Shown one piece after another: positions 9,349-18,852 of a stretch of 64,000 nucleotides of DNA; the stretch's first letter is position 1; the number at the start of each line of letters is the position of its first letter. The notes beneath the pieces are model-generated. The model saw only the letters and a list, made by a program, of their open reading frames with translations. It was not told the DNA's origin and searched no databases. Location of the stretch: the NCBI GenBank assembly GCA_016191525.1, contig JACPOK010000033.1:682001-746000 (forward strand). Direction: 5' to 3'. A program made the translations under genes and the position numbers. The stretch is from Burkholderiales bacterium. GTDB lineage: Bacteria > Pseudomonadota > Gammaproteobacteria > Burkholderiales > Burkholderiaceae_C.

Positions 9349-9855
9349 ATGAAATCGCCAAAAACGGACCGCGGGAACCCCGAGAGCGGCTTTACGCTGA
9401 TCGAGCTGATGATCGTGGTCGCGATCGTCGGCATCATCGCGGCCGTCGCACTCCCGTCATATACGTCTTATGTAGCTCGCGCCCGGCGCGCCGATGCCCG
9501 CGTCACGTTGCTGCAGGCGGCGCAGTTCATGCAGCGCTTTTATGCCGCGAATGACCGTTACGATATCGACCGGTCCAACAACACAGCCATCGCGCAGATG
9601 CCGACGGCCCTGAAGAACTCACCGGCGGACAGCACCGCGATGTACCAGCTGAATACGTCGATCACGACTGCCGGCAATTACACGGCAAGCCTGACCACCA
9701 CGGCGTACACGCTGACCATGGCCCCCATCAGCGGCGGCCGCATGGCCACCGATAGCTGCGGGTTCTATACGCTGACTTCCAGCGGCGTCAAAGGCAACCT
9801 GTCCATCGCGGGCACCGCCCTTGCCACCGCAGCGCGCGATACCTGCTGGAAGTGA
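9349..9855 (+). CDS. pilE: Type IV pilin PilE-like
   Basis: A 168-residue pilin. The leader ends ...NPESG, followed by [20 protein letters not shown], with Glu5 present. A helix ([23 protein letters not shown]) and a short beta domain follow, with two cysteines near the C-terminus (about 137 and 166) that could form the D-loop disulfide. The ribosome site CAGGAG is well placed. By position it is the PilE of the minor-pilin cluster, not necessarily the major pilin. Its stop overlaps the ribD start. Confidence 0.88.
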   Translation: MKSPKTDRGNPESGFTLIELMIVVAIVGIIAAVALPSYTSYVARARRADARVTLLQAAQFMQRFYAANDRYDIDRSNNTAIAQMPTALKNSPADSTAMYQLNTSITTAGNYTASLTTTAYTLTMAPISGGRMATDSCGFYTLTSSGVKGNLSIAGTALATAARDTCWK

Positions 9856-10955
9856 ACCCCGGTGACCCCGCGGCCCTCGCGGCGCTGCTGGCACTGCAGG
9901 CCACGGGCCTGAGCGAGCCGAACCCGCGAGTCGGCTGCGTCATTACCAGCGCCCAGGGCGCGATTCTTGGACAGGGCCATACCCAGCAAGCCGGCGGTGC
10001 GCACGCCGAAATCATGGCGCTGCGCGACGCGGCGGCCCGCGGCCATTCCGTTGCCGGCGCTACCGCCTGGGTCACGCTGGAGCCCTGCTCCCATCACGGC
10101 CGCACCGGACCCTGCTGCGATGCGCTGGCGGCCGCCGGGATTACCAGGGTCGTCGCCTCCCTGCCCGACCCCAACCCACTGGTCGCCGGCCAGGGTTTCG
10201 AGCGGCTGCGCGCCGCCGGCATCACCGTGGAAACCGGCCCCGGCGCCGCCGAATCGCGCGAACTGAACATCGGGTTTTTCAGCCGGATGGTTCGCAAGAC
10301 CCCGTGGGTGCGCATGAAGGTGGCTGCCTCGCTGGACGGCAAGACCGCGCTGGAAAACGGCGCCAGCCAGTGGATCACTTCCCCGGCGGCGCGGGCGGAC
10401 GGCCATGCCTGGCGCGCGCGCGCGGGCGCGGTGCTCACCGGCATCGGCACGGTGCTGGAAGACAACCCGCGCCTGGACGTGCGTTTGGTCGAAACACCCC
10501 GCCAGCCCCTGGCCGTGGTGGTGGACAGCCGGCTGGAAACGCCGCTGGACGCCAACCTGTTCATCGAGGGGCGGCCGCTCCTCATTTACTGCGCGGTGCA
10601 GGACACCGGCCGCCGGTCCGCGCTGCAGGCGCGCGGCGCCACGGTGATTCACATGCCGGGCTCGGGCGGCAAGGTGGACCTGGCCGCCATGCTGCGCGAC
10701 CTGGCCGCCCGCGAAATCAACGAATTGCACCTGGAAGCCGGCCACAAGCTCAACGGCTCGTTCATCCGCGAGGGGCTGGTTGACGAATTCCTGGTTTACC
10801 TGGCGCCCACCCTGCTCGGCCAGGGCCGCGACATGGCATCTTTTGGCCCCCTGACAGAGCTGGCGCAGGCTGTTTCCCTGCAGTTTGTTTCCACCGCCAT
10901 GGTGGGGCCCGACCTGCGGGTTGTCGCCCGCATTCCCGGCCGCGACGCCTTCTAG
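9852..10955 (+). CDS. ribD: Bifunctional riboflavin deaminase/reductase RibD
   Basis: Performs the second and third steps of riboflavin synthesis: pyrimidine deamination, then NADPH reduction of the ribose side chain. The 367-residue length is usual. The N-terminal deaminase zinc site is H51-A-E53, with C79 and C88 in [12 protein letters not shown]. The C-terminal reductase domain starts at about residue 150 ([16 protein letters not shown]). The start is GTG, overlapping the pilE stop (GTGA), an odd coupling of pilus and vitamin genes. No FMN riboswitch is visible upstream. Confidence 0.95.
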   Translation: MNPGDPAALAALLALQATGLSEPNPRVGCVITSAQGAILGQGHTQQAGGAHAEIMALRDAAARGHSVAGATAWVTLEPCSHHGRTGPCCDALAAAGITRVVASLPDPNPLVAGQGFERLRAAGITVETGPGAAESRELNIGFFSRMVRKTPWVRMKVAASLDGKTALENGASQWITSPAARADGHAWRARAGAVLTGIGTVLEDNPRLDVRLVETPRQPLAVVVDSRLETPLDANLFIEGRPLLIYCAVQDTGRRSALQARGATVIHMPGSGGKVDLAAMLRDLAAREINELHLEAGHKLNGSFIREGLVDEFLVYLAPTLLGQGRDMASFGPLTELAQAVSLQFVSTAMVGPDLRVVARIPGRDAF

Positions 10956-10979
10956 CGGTTTCCCTGCGAAAATGCGGGA

Positions 10980-11621
10980 ATGTTCACCGGAATCATTACC
11001 GGCGTGGGGCGCATCGCCGCCGTCCACGACCTGGGAAGCTCTTTACAGCACGGCAAGCGCCTGACCATCAGCACGCCCGCCGGCTACCTTGACGACGTGG
11101 GCCTGGGAGACAGCATCGCGCTCAATGGCGCCTGCATGACCGTCATCTCGTTCGACCCCGGCCGCTGCGAATTCGCCATCGACATTTCCGCCGAATCGCT
11201 CGACAAAACCGCCGGCCTGGCGGAGCCCGGCCCCATCAACCTGGAAAAAGCCCTGCGTGCACACGACCGGCTGGGCGGCCACATCGTGGCCGGCCACGTG
11301 GACGGCATCGGCACCGTGGCCCGCTTCGCGCAGGTGGGTGAAAGCTGGGAACTGCGCATCCTGGCGCCGCGCAGCCTGGGCAAATACCTGGCCTACAAGG
11401 GCTCCATCACCGTCAATGGCGTCAGCCTCACCGTCAACACCATCGCCGATTCGGCCGAAGGCACCGAGGTCAGCATCAACCTGATCCCGCACACAGTGGA
11501 AAACACCGCGCTGGGCAGCCTGGCCGCGGGCAGCCGCGTCAACCTGGAAATCGACCTGATCGCGCGGTATGTGGAGCGCATGCTCACGGCCGATCCACAA
11601 GTACAGAAAGCCCAAGCATGA
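10980..11621 (+). CDS. ribE: Riboflavin synthase, alpha chain
   Basis: Dismutates two 6,7-dimethyl-8-ribityllumazine molecules into riboflavin and the pyrimidine precursor. The 213 residues form two lumazine-binding repeats. The first starts with the invariant MFTGII, with NGACMTV at about 41-47. The second has NGVSLTVN near 147-154. It lies between ribD (24-bp gap) and ribBA (ATGA overlap). Confidence 0.96.
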   Translation: MFTGIITGVGRIAAVHDLGSSLQHGKRLTISTPAGYLDDVGLGDSIALNGACMTVISFDPGRCEFAIDISAESLDKTAGLAEPGPINLEKALRAHDRLGGHIVAGHVDGIGTVARFAQVGESWELRILAPRSLGKYLAYKGSITVNGVSLTVNTIADSAEGTEVSINLIPHTVENTALGSLAAGSRVNLEIDLIARYVERMLTADPQVQKAQA

Positions 11622-12739
11622 ATTCAGTGGCCATCTCGCCGGTGCAGGACATCGTGGCCGACATGAAGGCCGGCCACATCGTCATCCTGGTGGACGAGGA
11701 AGACCGCGAGAACGAGGGAGACCTGGTGCTGGCGGCCGACCACGTGAGCGCCGACGCGATCAACTTCATGGCCCGCTTCGGCCGCGGGCTGATCTGCCTC
11801 ACGCTGACCCGCGAGCGCTGCGAACGCCTGCGCCTTCCGCCCATGGTGGCGCGCAACGGCACCAAGATGGGTACCGCTTTCACGGTGTCGATCGAGGCCG
11901 CGACAGGAGTCACCACCGGCATTTCGGCCGCCGACCGTGCGCGCACCGTGCAGGCCGCGGTGGCCGCCAGCGCCAGCGCCGAAGACCTGGTGCAGCCCGG
12001 GCACATCTTCCCCCTGCAGGCGGTGGACGGCGGCGTGCTGATGCGCGCGGGCCATACCGAGGCGGGGTGCGACCTTGCCGCCATGGCGGGCTGCACGCCC
12101 GCCGCCGTGATCTGCGAGATCATGAAGGACGACGGCACCATGGCGCGCCTGCCCGACCTGCAGCTGTTCGCGGCGGAGCATGGGCTGAAGATCGGCACCA
12201 TCGCCGACCTGATCGAATACCGCAGCCGCAACGAGTCGCTGGTGGAAAAGCTCGGCGTGCGCCAGCTCTCCACCGCCTTCGGCGAGTTCACCGCCCACGC
12301 CTTCCGCGACAAGCCCAGCCAGGGCATCCACCTGGCGCTGGTCAAGGGGCAGTGGGACACCGGCGAGACCGTTCCCGTGCGCGTGCATGAACCGCTCTCG
12401 GTGCTGGACGCGCTGGAAGTCAACCGCCATATGCACTCCTGGGGCCTGGACGCGAGCCTCAGGCACATCGCGGCCACCGGCAAGGGCGTGGCCGTGCTGC
12501 TCAACTGCGGCGAAAGCGGCGGGCAGCTCCTGGCGCAGTTCGAGGGCACGGCCAAGGCCTCGCAGGCGCCGGAGCGCGGCCGCATGGACCTGCGCACCTA
12601 TGGCGTGGGCGCGCAGATCCTGCGCGAATGCGGCGTGCACCGCATGAACCTGATGGGAAACCCGCGCCGCATGCCCAGCATGGCCGGCTACGGGCTCGAA
12701 ATCGCGGGGCACATCGTGCCCGACACCAAAAAAGAATAG
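11618..12739 (+). CDS. ribBA: 3,4-dihydroxy-2-butanone-4-phosphate synthase fused to a degenerate GTP cyclohydrolase II domain
   Basis: A 373-residue two-domain protein. The N-terminal RibB domain (about 1-205) has the acidic motif [11 protein letters not shown] at about 24-34, GRGLICL, and HIFPLQA / RAGHTEA. It makes the four-carbon unit of riboflavin. The C-terminal domain aligns in layout with GTP cyclohydrolase II but lacks the zinc-binding cysteine cluster. Where the normal enzyme has GSLRCDCG, this reads [11 protein letters not shown]. It therefore resembles the RibBX form known in Proteobacteria and is probably only a RibB in activity, so a separate ribA is expected elsewhere. Confidence 0.93.
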   Translation: MNSVAISPVQDIVADMKAGHIVILVDEEDRENEGDLVLAADHVSADAINFMARFGRGLICLTLTRERCERLRLPPMVARNGTKMGTAFTVSIEAATGVTTGISAADRARTVQAAVAASASAEDLVQPGHIFPLQAVDGGVLMRAGHTEAGCDLAAMAGCTPAAVICEIMKDDGTMARLPDLQLFAAEHGLKIGTIADLIEYRSRNESLVEKLGVRQLSTAFGEFTAHAFRDKPSQGIHLALVKGQWDTGETVPVRVHEPLSVLDALEVNRHMHSWGLDASLRHIAATGKGVAVLLNCGESGGQLLAQFEGTAKASQAPERGRMDLRTYGVGAQILRECGVHRMNLMGNPRRMPSMAGYGLEIAGHIVPDTKKE

Positions 12740-12748
12740 GGAACACAC

Positions 12749-13213
12749 ATGTTTGGCGCAGAAAAAGGCAGGGCTGAAAAGCAGGGAGGCAAGGGGCTGG
12801 TCATCGGCATCGTGCAGGCCCGCTTCAACCAGAGCATCACCGATTCGCTGGCCCGCGCCTGCAAGGCCGAACTGCTGGCGCTGGGTGTGGAGGAAAAGGA
12901 CATCGAGCACGTGCTGGTGCCCGGTGCGCTGGAGATCCCCGTCGCCCTGCAGGCCCTGGCCGAGAAAAACGCCTGCGATGCGCTGATCGCCCTGGGCTGC
13001 GTGATCCGCGGCGAAACCTACCATTTCGAGCTGGTGGCCAACGAGTCGGCCGCCGGCGTCAACCGTATTTCGCTGGACTACCAGCTGCCTATCGCCAACG
13101 TGATCCTCACCACCGAAAACCTGGAGCAGGCCATCGCCCGCCAGACCGACAAGGGCGTGGATGCGGCCCGCGTCGTCGTCGAGATGGCCAACCTGCTGGA
13201 CGACCTTTCATGA
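12749..13213 (+). CDS. ribH: 6,7-dimethyl-8-ribityllumazine synthase
   Basis: Condenses the RibD/phosphatase product with dihydroxybutanone phosphate to give lumazine, the RibE substrate. The 154-residue length is typical. It contains RFNQSIT, the phosphate-binding VPGALEIP (about 52-59), [10 protein letters not shown], and the catalytic His in YHFELV (about 90). It ends with an ATGA overlap into nusB. Confidence 0.96.
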   Translation: MFGAEKGRAEKQGGKGLVIGIVQARFNQSITDSLARACKAELLALGVEEKDIEHVLVPGALEIPVALQALAEKNACDALIALGCVIRGETYHFELVANESAAGVNRISLDYQLPIANVILTTENLEQAIARQTDKGVDAARVVVEMANLLDDLS

Positions 13214-13737
13214 CAGAACAAGAAAACCCGGCCGCGGCCAAACCTGCCCGCAAGGGCCTCACATCCACGGGCGCGCGCAAGGCGTCCGCCAAGTCGGCCC
13301 GCAGCCGCGCGCGGGAGTTCGCGCTCCAGGCGCTGTACCAGCACCTGGTGGGCCGCAACGAAGCCACGTCCATCGACGCGTTCACGCGCGACCTGGCGGG
13401 CTTCCACAAGGCCGATTCGGCGCACTACGACGCCCTGCTGCACGGCTGCATCAAGGAAGCGGCGGAACTGGACGGGCTGATCCGCCCGCTGCTGGACCGC
13501 AAGATGGAGGAGATCTCCCCCATCGAGCATGGCGTGATGTGGATAGGCGCCTACGAATTCCAGCACTGCGCCGACGTGCCCTGGCGCGTGGTGCTCAATG
13601 AATGCATCGAGCTGGCCAAGGAGTTCGGCGGCACCGACGGCCACAAGTACGTCAACGCGGTGCTCAATGGCCTGGCCCCCCAATTGCGCGGCGCCGAGGT
13701 CGAAGCCGACAAGGCCACCGGCAAAGCACGGCCATGA
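13210..13737 (+). CDS. nusB: Transcription antitermination factor NusB
   Basis: A 175-residue RNA-binding protein that works with NusE/S10 in rRNA antitermination. A basic, disordered N-terminus (about 1-35) precedes the helical NusB core: [41 protein letters not shown] and [26 protein letters not shown]. The ribH-nusB order is the classical one. It is coupled to ribH by a 4-bp overlap. Confidence 0.96.
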   Translation: MTEQENPAAAKPARKGLTSTGARKASAKSARSRAREFALQALYQHLVGRNEATSIDAFTRDLAGFHKADSAHYDALLHGCIKEAAELDGLIRPLLDRKMEEISPIEHGVMWIGAYEFQHCADVPWRVVLNECIELAKEFGGTDGHKYVNAVLNGLAPQLRGAEVEADKATGKARP

Positions 13738-13815
13738 CCCCCACGTTTGCGGCTACGCCGCTGCACTGCCCCCCGAGGGGGCCCAAGCCGCCTTGGGGCG
13801 GCCCGGCGGTGGCTT
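13737..13815. repeat. GC-rich palindromic repeat, family A, copy 2
   Basis: Contains CCCCCACG, then TGCCCCCCGAGGGGGC, then CTTGGGGCGGCCCGGCG, matching the blocks of copy 1 at 2656-2735. It fills the whole nusB-aminotransferase gap and ends at the aminotransferase start codon, so that gene has no ordinary ribosome site. Confidence 0.7.
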
Positions 13816-13816
13816 G

Positions 13817-15001
13817 ATGAGGATTTCCAGCCGTGCCCAGCGCATCGAGCCGTTCTATGTGATGGAAGTGGCAAAAGCCGCCTCGCAGATGGCGCGCGAC
13901 TTCGCGCACACCGACAGGCCGATGGTTTTCCTGAACATCGGCGAGCCGGACTTCACCGCGCCGCCGCTGGTGCAGGAAGCCGCGGCCAGGGCGATCCGCG
14001 ACGGCGTGACGCAGTACACCCAGGCCACGGGCCTGGACAGCCTGCGCGAGCGCATCAGCGGCTGGTACGCGCAGCGCTTCGGCGTACAGGTGCCGGCGCG
14101 CCGCATCATCGTCACGGCGGGCGCTTCGGCCGCGCTGCAGCTGGCCTGCCTGGCGCTGATCGAATCGGGCGACGAGATCCTGATGCCCGACCCCAGCTAT
14201 CCCTGCAACCGGCATTTCGTCAGCGCCGCGGAAGGCCAGGCCGTGCTGGTGCCCACCATCGCGGCCGAGCGCTACCAGCTGAGCGCCGCCAAGGTGGAAG
14301 AAGCCTGGGGCAGCAAGACGCGCGGTGTGCTGCTGGCATCGCCGTCGAACCCCACCGGCACCTCCATCCACCCGGATGAACTGCGGCGCATCCACGGTTT
14401 TGTCAGCGGCAAGGGCGGCATCACCCTGCTCGATGAGATCTACCTGGGCCTGAGCTACGAAGACACCTTCGGCCACACGGGCCTGGGCATCGACGACAAC
14501 GTCATCAGCATCAACAGCTTCTCCAAGTACTTCAACATGACCGGCTGGCGGCTGGGCTGGATGGTGGTGCCCGAGGCCCTGGTGCCGGTGGTGGAGCGGC
14601 TCGCGCAAAACCTGTTCATCTGCCCCAGCGCCGTTGCACAGCACGCCGCCATCGCCTGCTTCGAGGCCGAAAGCATCGCTGAATACGAACGCCGCCGCGC
14701 CGAATTCAAGGCCCGGCGCGACTGGTTCATACCGCAGCTCAACGCCATGGGGCTGAACGTGCCGGTGATGCCCGACGGCGCGTTCTACGCCTGGGCCGAC
14801 TGCTCGCAGGCCTGCGCGAAGCTAGGCATCGCCAGCAGCTGGGAGTTTGCCTTCGAGGTGATGCAGAGCGCCCATGTGGCCGTGACGCCCGGACGCGACT
14901 TCGGCACCGTGGAATCCGCGAACTTCATCCGCTTTTCCACCGCCAACTCCATGGCACAGCTACAGGAATCGGCAGCGCGGCTTGCTGCCATGCTGCGTTG
15001 A
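13817..15001 (+). CDS. PLP-dependent aminotransferase, class I/II
   Basis: A 394-residue fold-type I aminotransferase of the aspartate/alanine group. The N-terminus has FLNIGEPDFTAPP. GASAALQLACLALI forms the cofactor cup, SPSNPTGT is the conserved Asn-Pro loop, LLDEIYLGLSY carries the cofactor Asp and Tyr, and SFSKYFNMTGWRLGW holds the Schiff-base lysine (about 236). The substrate cannot be told from sequence. I chose the ATG at 13817; a longer frame would translate the repeat. It overlaps the ybgC remnant by 4 bp. In related genomes this spot is usually ybgC-tol, so the pairing may come from a deletion. Confidence 0.88.
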   Translation: MRISSRAQRIEPFYVMEVAKAASQMARDFAHTDRPMVFLNIGEPDFTAPPLVQEAAARAIRDGVTQYTQATGLDSLRERISGWYAQRFGVQVPARRIIVTAGASAALQLACLALIESGDEILMPDPSYPCNRHFVSAAEGQAVLVPTIAAERYQLSAAKVEEAWGSKTRGVLLASPSNPTGTSIHPDELRRIHGFVSGKGGITLLDEIYLGLSYEDTFGHTGLGIDDNVISINSFSKYFNMTGWRLGWMVVPEALVPVVERLAQNLFICPSAVAQHAAIACFEAESIAEYERRRAEFKARRDWFIPQLNAMGLNVPVMPDGAFYAWADCSQACAKLGIASSWEFAFEVMQSAHVAVTPGRDFGTVESANFIRFSTANSMAQLQESAARLAAMLR

Positions 15002-15225
15002 AAAACGGTTGCGCGATAGCACCGCGGCTGGACGATGAACTTCTGGTTACCGCGCGGCTCGAAGAAGCAGGCCGGGCATCTCTGATAATCGCGCAGCAGG
15101 CCAGGTTTCCCGGCGAGGGCGGCGCGGTGCTTGCGCAAGGGAAGATCCGCATCGGCTGGGTCGACGCGGACAGCCTGCGTCCTGCGAGAATCCCGAACAT
15201 CATCCTGGAAGCGCTCAAAACATGA
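14998..15225 (+). pseudogene. ybgC: Truncated YbgC-type acyl-CoA thioesterase remnant
   Basis: An open frame of 75 codons from a TTG overlapping the aminotransferase stop to an ATGA overlap with tolQ. Its sequence (APRLDDELLVTARL, GRASLIIAQQA, VLAQGKIRIGWVDADSLRPARIP) matches the C-terminal half of YbgC, the hot-dog thioesterase normally encoded directly before tolQ. The N-terminal half, including the TDxxGVVYH-type catalytic segment, is missing. It is probably not a working thioesterase. It may persist because it couples translation into tolQ. Calling it a short functional protein remains possible. Confidence 0.7.
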
Positions 15226-15938
15226 ACCAAGACCTGTCGATCCTTCAACTGGTGCTCAACGCCAGCTGGGTGGTGCAACTCGTCATGCTGCTGCTGGTGG
15301 TGGTCTCCATCACCAGCTGGGCGGCGATCTTCCGCAAGCTGTTCGCGCTGCGGCGCGTCAAATCGCTCAATGACGACTTCGAGCGCGAGTTCTGGTCCGG
15401 CACCAGCCTGAACGACCTGTTCGCCGCCGCCGCTCAGAACGCGAAGCTGTCCGGCCCGATGGAGCGCATCTTCGCCAGCGGCATGCGCGAATACCAGAAG
15501 CTGCGCGAGCGGCGCATCACCGATGCCGCCACCCTGCTCGACGGCGCGCGGCGCGCCATGCGGGCCAGCTACCAGCGCGAGGTGGACGCGGTGGAAACCA
15601 ATCTCTCGTTCCTGGCCTCCGTGGGTTCCGTCTCGCCGTACGTTGGCCTGTTCGGCACGGTATGGGGCATCATGCACGCCTTCACCGGCCTGGCGGCACT
15701 GCAGACGGTGACGCTGGCCACGGTGGCGCCCGGAATCGCCGAGGCGCTGGTGGCCACGGCCATCGGGCTGTTCGCCGCCATTCCGGCCGTGGTGGCCTAC
15801 AACCGCTTCGCCCGCGACATCGACCGTGTCGCCATCAAGCTGGAGACCTTCATCGAGGAGTTCTCCAACATTTTGCAGCGCAACCTGGGCGGTGCATCCC
15901 TGGCGCCACAGGGCGGCGCGTCGCCTTCAGGACACTAG
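15222..15938 (+). CDS. tolQ: Tol-Pal system protein TolQ
   Basis: A 238-residue inner-membrane protein of the TolQRA motor, which uses proton flow to keep the outer membrane attached during division. Three membrane segments are expected: about residues 17-37, then 130-155 and 165-190 in the conserved VGLFGTVWGIMHAFTGL and VAPGIAEALVATAIGLFAAIPAVVAYN blocks. The start overlaps the ybgC remnant (ATGA). tolR and tolA follow. Confidence 0.95.
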   Translation: MNQDLSILQLVLNASWVVQLVMLLLVVVSITSWAAIFRKLFALRRVKSLNDDFEREFWSGTSLNDLFAAAAQNAKLSGPMERIFASGMREYQKLRERRITDAATLLDGARRAMRASYQREVDAVETNLSFLASVGSVSPYVGLFGTVWGIMHAFTGLAALQTVTLATVAPGIAEALVATAIGLFAAIPAVVAYNRFARDIDRVAIKLETFIEEFSNILQRNLGGASLAPQGGASPSGH

Positions 15939-15940
15939 CC

Positions 15941-16366
<426 letters not shown>

Positions 16367-16374
16367 GAAGATCG

Positions 16375-17226
16375 ATGCCCGTCGCAGCCGATCGCCTGGA
16401 GTTCGCGCCGCCAGCGCCGCCCGGGCTGCTGCGCGCCATGGTGCTGGCCATCATCGCCCACCTGCTGCTGATGCTGGCGCTGACCTGGGGCGTTGCCTGG
16501 AAGCGCGAAGCCGAGAACGTCACGGCCGAAGCCGAGCTGTGGTCCAGCGTGCCGCAGCAGGCCGCGCCCAAGCTCGTCGAGGCACCGCCACCGAAGCCGG
16601 AACCGGAACCGCCCAAGCCGGTGGTCAAGGTCACGCCGCCCAAGCCCGAACCGGCGCCCCTGCCACGCCAGGCGGACATCGCGCTGGAGCAGGAAAAGAA
16701 AAAGCAGGCCGAGTTGAAGGCCAAGCAGCTGGCCCTGGAAAAGCACAAGCTTGAGGAACAGAAGAAGCTGGAGCTGGCGAAGAAGAAGGCCGCCGAGGAC
16801 AAGCAGAAGCAGGAACTCGCCGCCAGATCGAAGCAGCAGGATGATGCGAAGCGGCTGGATGCGCAGCGCCAGGAAAACCTCAAGCGCATGCAGGGGCTGG
16901 CGGGCGCCAGCGGTGCGCCCACCTCCACCGGCGCCGCGCAGCGCTCATCGGGCCCTTCCGAAAGTTACGCCGGCCGCATTCGCGCGCGCGTCAAGCCCAA
17001 CATCGTTTTCACCGAAGATATCGCGGGCAATCCCATGGCCGACATCGAAGTGCGCACCTCGCCCGACGGCACCATCGTCGGCCAGCGCGTCCTCAAGTCC
17101 AGCGGCGTGCGCGCCTGGGACGACGCGGTGCTCAAGGCCATTATCAAGACCGAGGTGCTGCCACGCGACGTGGATGGCCGGGTGCACTCGCCGCTGATCA
17201 TCAGCTTCCGCCCCAAGGACCTGTGA
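16375..17226 (+). CDS. tolA: Cell envelope protein TolA (TonB-type C-terminus)
   Basis: A 283-residue energy transducer. The membrane anchor is at about 19-40. A Pro/Lys-rich stretch follows (about 65-105), then a long charged coiled coil of Glu/Lys/Gln (about 108-175). The C-terminal TonB/TolA-like domain (about 200-283) contains YAGRIRARVKPNIVF and PDGTIVGQRVLKSSG. It reaches across the periplasm to Pal and TolB. tolB and pal do not follow here, which is unusual. Confidence 0.92.
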   Translation: MPVAADRLEFAPPAPPGLLRAMVLAIIAHLLLMLALTWGVAWKREAENVTAEAELWSSVPQQAAPKLVEAPPPKPEPEPPKPVVKVTPPKPEPAPLPRQADIALEQEKKKQAELKAKQLALEKHKLEEQKKLELAKKKAAEDKQKQELAARSKQQDDAKRLDAQRQENLKRMQGLAGASGAPTSTGAAQRSSGPSESYAGRIRARVKPNIVFTEDIAGNPMADIEVRTSPDGTIVGQRVLKSSGVRAWDDAVLKAIIKTEVLPRDVDGRVHSPLIISFRPKDL

Positions 17227-17300
17227 CGCTATATTTTTTATAGCGCCTTATGCATATCCCGCGCGCTCTGCAGCCGCTTTCACCTCTCAAACTACAAGAG
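17226..17300. repeat. Interspersed short repeat, family B, copy 1
   Basis: An AT-rich hairpin (GCTATATTTTTTATAGC) followed by GCCTTATGCATATCCCGCGCGCTCTGCAGCCGCTTTCACCTCTCAAA (written in two parts: GCCTTATGCATATCCC and GCTCTGCAGCCGCTTT are the diagnostic blocks). Related copies are at 28325-28390, 51045-51110 and, less complete, 63536-63580. It sits just past the tolA stop, where the hairpin plus T-run could terminate transcription. Confidence 0.6.
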
Positions 17301-17310
17301 AAAGAAATCC

Positions 17311-17748
17311 ATGCCCAACATCGCCAGCATCCTGAAGGAAGAGATCGCCCGCGTGGCGCGCAAGGAAACCCGCGGGGAGACGCAGAGCCTGAAGAAGGCC
17401 TCGGCCCAGTACCGCGGCGACATCGCCTTGCTCAAGCGGCGCATCCAGGCGCTGGAGCAGCAGGTCAAGCGCCTGGGCAAGGCGGGCAACCGCGCGCCCG
17501 CGCAAGCCGCTGCTGAAGAAGGCGGCACCGCGCTGCGCTTCAGCGCCAAGGGCCTGGCCGCACAGCGCCGCAGGCTGGGCCTGTCGGCCGCCGCCGTGGC
17601 CACGCTGCTGGGTGTTTCGGGCCAGTCGGTCTACAAGTGGGAAGACGGCAAGACCCGACCGCGCGCCAGCCAGATCGCGGCCATTGCCACGCTGCGCAAG
17701 ATGAGCAAGAAGCAGGCGGCCGCGCGGCTGGAAGAGCTGGGCGGCTAA
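17311..17748 (+). CDS. Helix-turn-helix (XRE-type) protein with N-terminal basic coiled coil
   Basis: A 145-residue protein. The N-terminal half (about 1-65) is a charged helical region (ILKEEIARVARKE, ALLKRRIQALEQQVKRLGK). The C-terminal half is a Cro/C1-type HTH: LAAQRRRLGLSAAAVATLLGVSGQSVYKWEDGKTRP at about 87-122. Such proteins occur widely in Betaproteobacteria without a known target. It follows the family B repeat, and RBS AAGAGAAAG precedes the ATG. Its target genes are unknown. Confidence 0.75.
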   Translation: MPNIASILKEEIARVARKETRGETQSLKKASAQYRGDIALLKRRIQALEQQVKRLGKAGNRAPAQAAAEEGGTALRFSAKGLAAQRRRLGLSAAAVATLLGVSGQSVYKWEDGKTRPRASQIAAIATLRKMSKKQAAARLEELGG

Positions 17749-17752
17749 GCGC

Positions 17753-18796
17753 TCAGCGCGCCGATTCGGCGAGTTGCTTGCGGCGGTATTCGCCCTGCCG
17801 CTCGAACATCCAGCCCGGGTACTCGGGCGGCAGCGCGCTGGCCTTGCCGATCTGCTCCAATTCGGCGGCGCTCAGCACCACCTTGGTCGCGCCGATGTTG
17901 TCGGCCAGCTGGTCGGGCCGCTTGGCGCCCACGATCACGCTGGTCACCTGCGGCTGGTGCAGCAGCCAGGCCAGCGCGACCTGCGCCACTGACACGCCGT
18001 GCGTCTGCGCGATCGGGCGCATCACGTCGATGCAGTCGAATGCGCGGTCCTTGTTCACAGGCGGAAAGTCAAATTCAATTCGGCGGCTGCCGGCCTCGGC
18101 CTGCTGGTCACGGCTGTACTTGCCGCTCAGCAGCCCACCCGCCAGCGGGCTCCATACCATCAGGCCCACGCCTTCGCTCTTGAGCATGGGAATGAGCTCG
18201 CGCTCCAGGTCGCGGCCGGCCACCGTGTAGTAGGCCTGCAGCGACTCAAAGCGCGCCAGCCCCAGCCGCTCGGCGATGCCCAGCGCCTTGGCGATCTGCC
18301 ACGCCGCCCAGTTGGAGACGCCCACATAGCGCACGTGGCCGTGCCGCACAAGCTGGTCCAGCGCCCGCACCGTTTCCTCCACTGGCGTGGCCGGGTCGAA
18401 GCCATGGATCTGGTACAGGTCGATGTGTTCCAGCTGCAGCCGCTTCAGGCTGGCCTTGATGCCGTCCATGATGTGGCCGCGCGTGTTGCCGCGGGCATTG
18501 GCACCCTGCCCCGTCTCGCCGAACACCTTGGTCGCCACCACCACGTTCTCGCGCGGCACCTTCAGGTTTTTCAGCGCCTGGCCGGTGATCTGCTCGGACA
18601 CGCCGCCCGCGTAGATGTCAGCCGTGTCGATGAAGTTGATGCCCGCGTCCAGCGCCTGGCCGACCAGCTGTTCGGCATCGGCCTGTTGCAGCGTGCCGAT
18701 CTTGCCCCACATGCCGCCGCTGCCCCCGAAGGTCATGGTGCCCAGGCAAAGTTCGGAAACGAAAAGGCCGGTACGGCCGAGGGGATGGTGGCGCAT
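17753..18796 (-). CDS. Aldo/keto reductase
   Basis: A 347-residue NADPH-dependent oxidoreductase with a TIM barrel. The catalytic tetrad is visible: Asp and Tyr in FIDTADIYAGG (about 50-60), Lys in VVATKVFGE (about 83-91), and His in LYQIHGFDP (about 126-134). The C-terminal VIVGAKRPDQL is the cofactor-binding region. The sequence resembles the YajO/YghZ-like potassium-channel-beta/AKR group. The substrate is not predictable. It converges on the XRE gene with 4 bp between stops. Confidence 0.9.
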   Translation of the reverse strand: MRHHPLGRTGLFVSELCLGTMTFGGSGGMWGKIGTLQQADAEQLVGQALDAGINFIDTADIYAGGVSEQITGQALKNLKVPRENVVVATKVFGETGQGANARGNTRGHIMDGIKASLKRLQLEHIDLYQIHGFDPATPVEETVRALDQLVRHGHVRYVGVSNWAAWQIAKALGIAERLGLARFESLQAYYTVAGRDLERELIPMLKSEGVGLMVWSPLAGGLLSGKYSRDQQAEAGSRRIEFDFPPVNKDRAFDCIDVMRPIAQTHGVSVAQVALAWLLHQPQVTSVIVGAKRPDQLADNIGATKVVLSAAELEQIGKASALPPEYPGWMFERQGEYRRKQLAESAR

Positions 18797-18852
18797 GCGG
18801 GGCTCCTGCAGCAAAGGCGGCCAGCATACGCGAGCCGCGCAATTCCTGCAGG

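Noticed and set aside
9700-9852. A possible FMN riboswitch before ribD
   Set aside because: The region is pilE coding sequence, and the conserved FMN-aptamer blocks are not present there or before ribE, ribBA or ribH.
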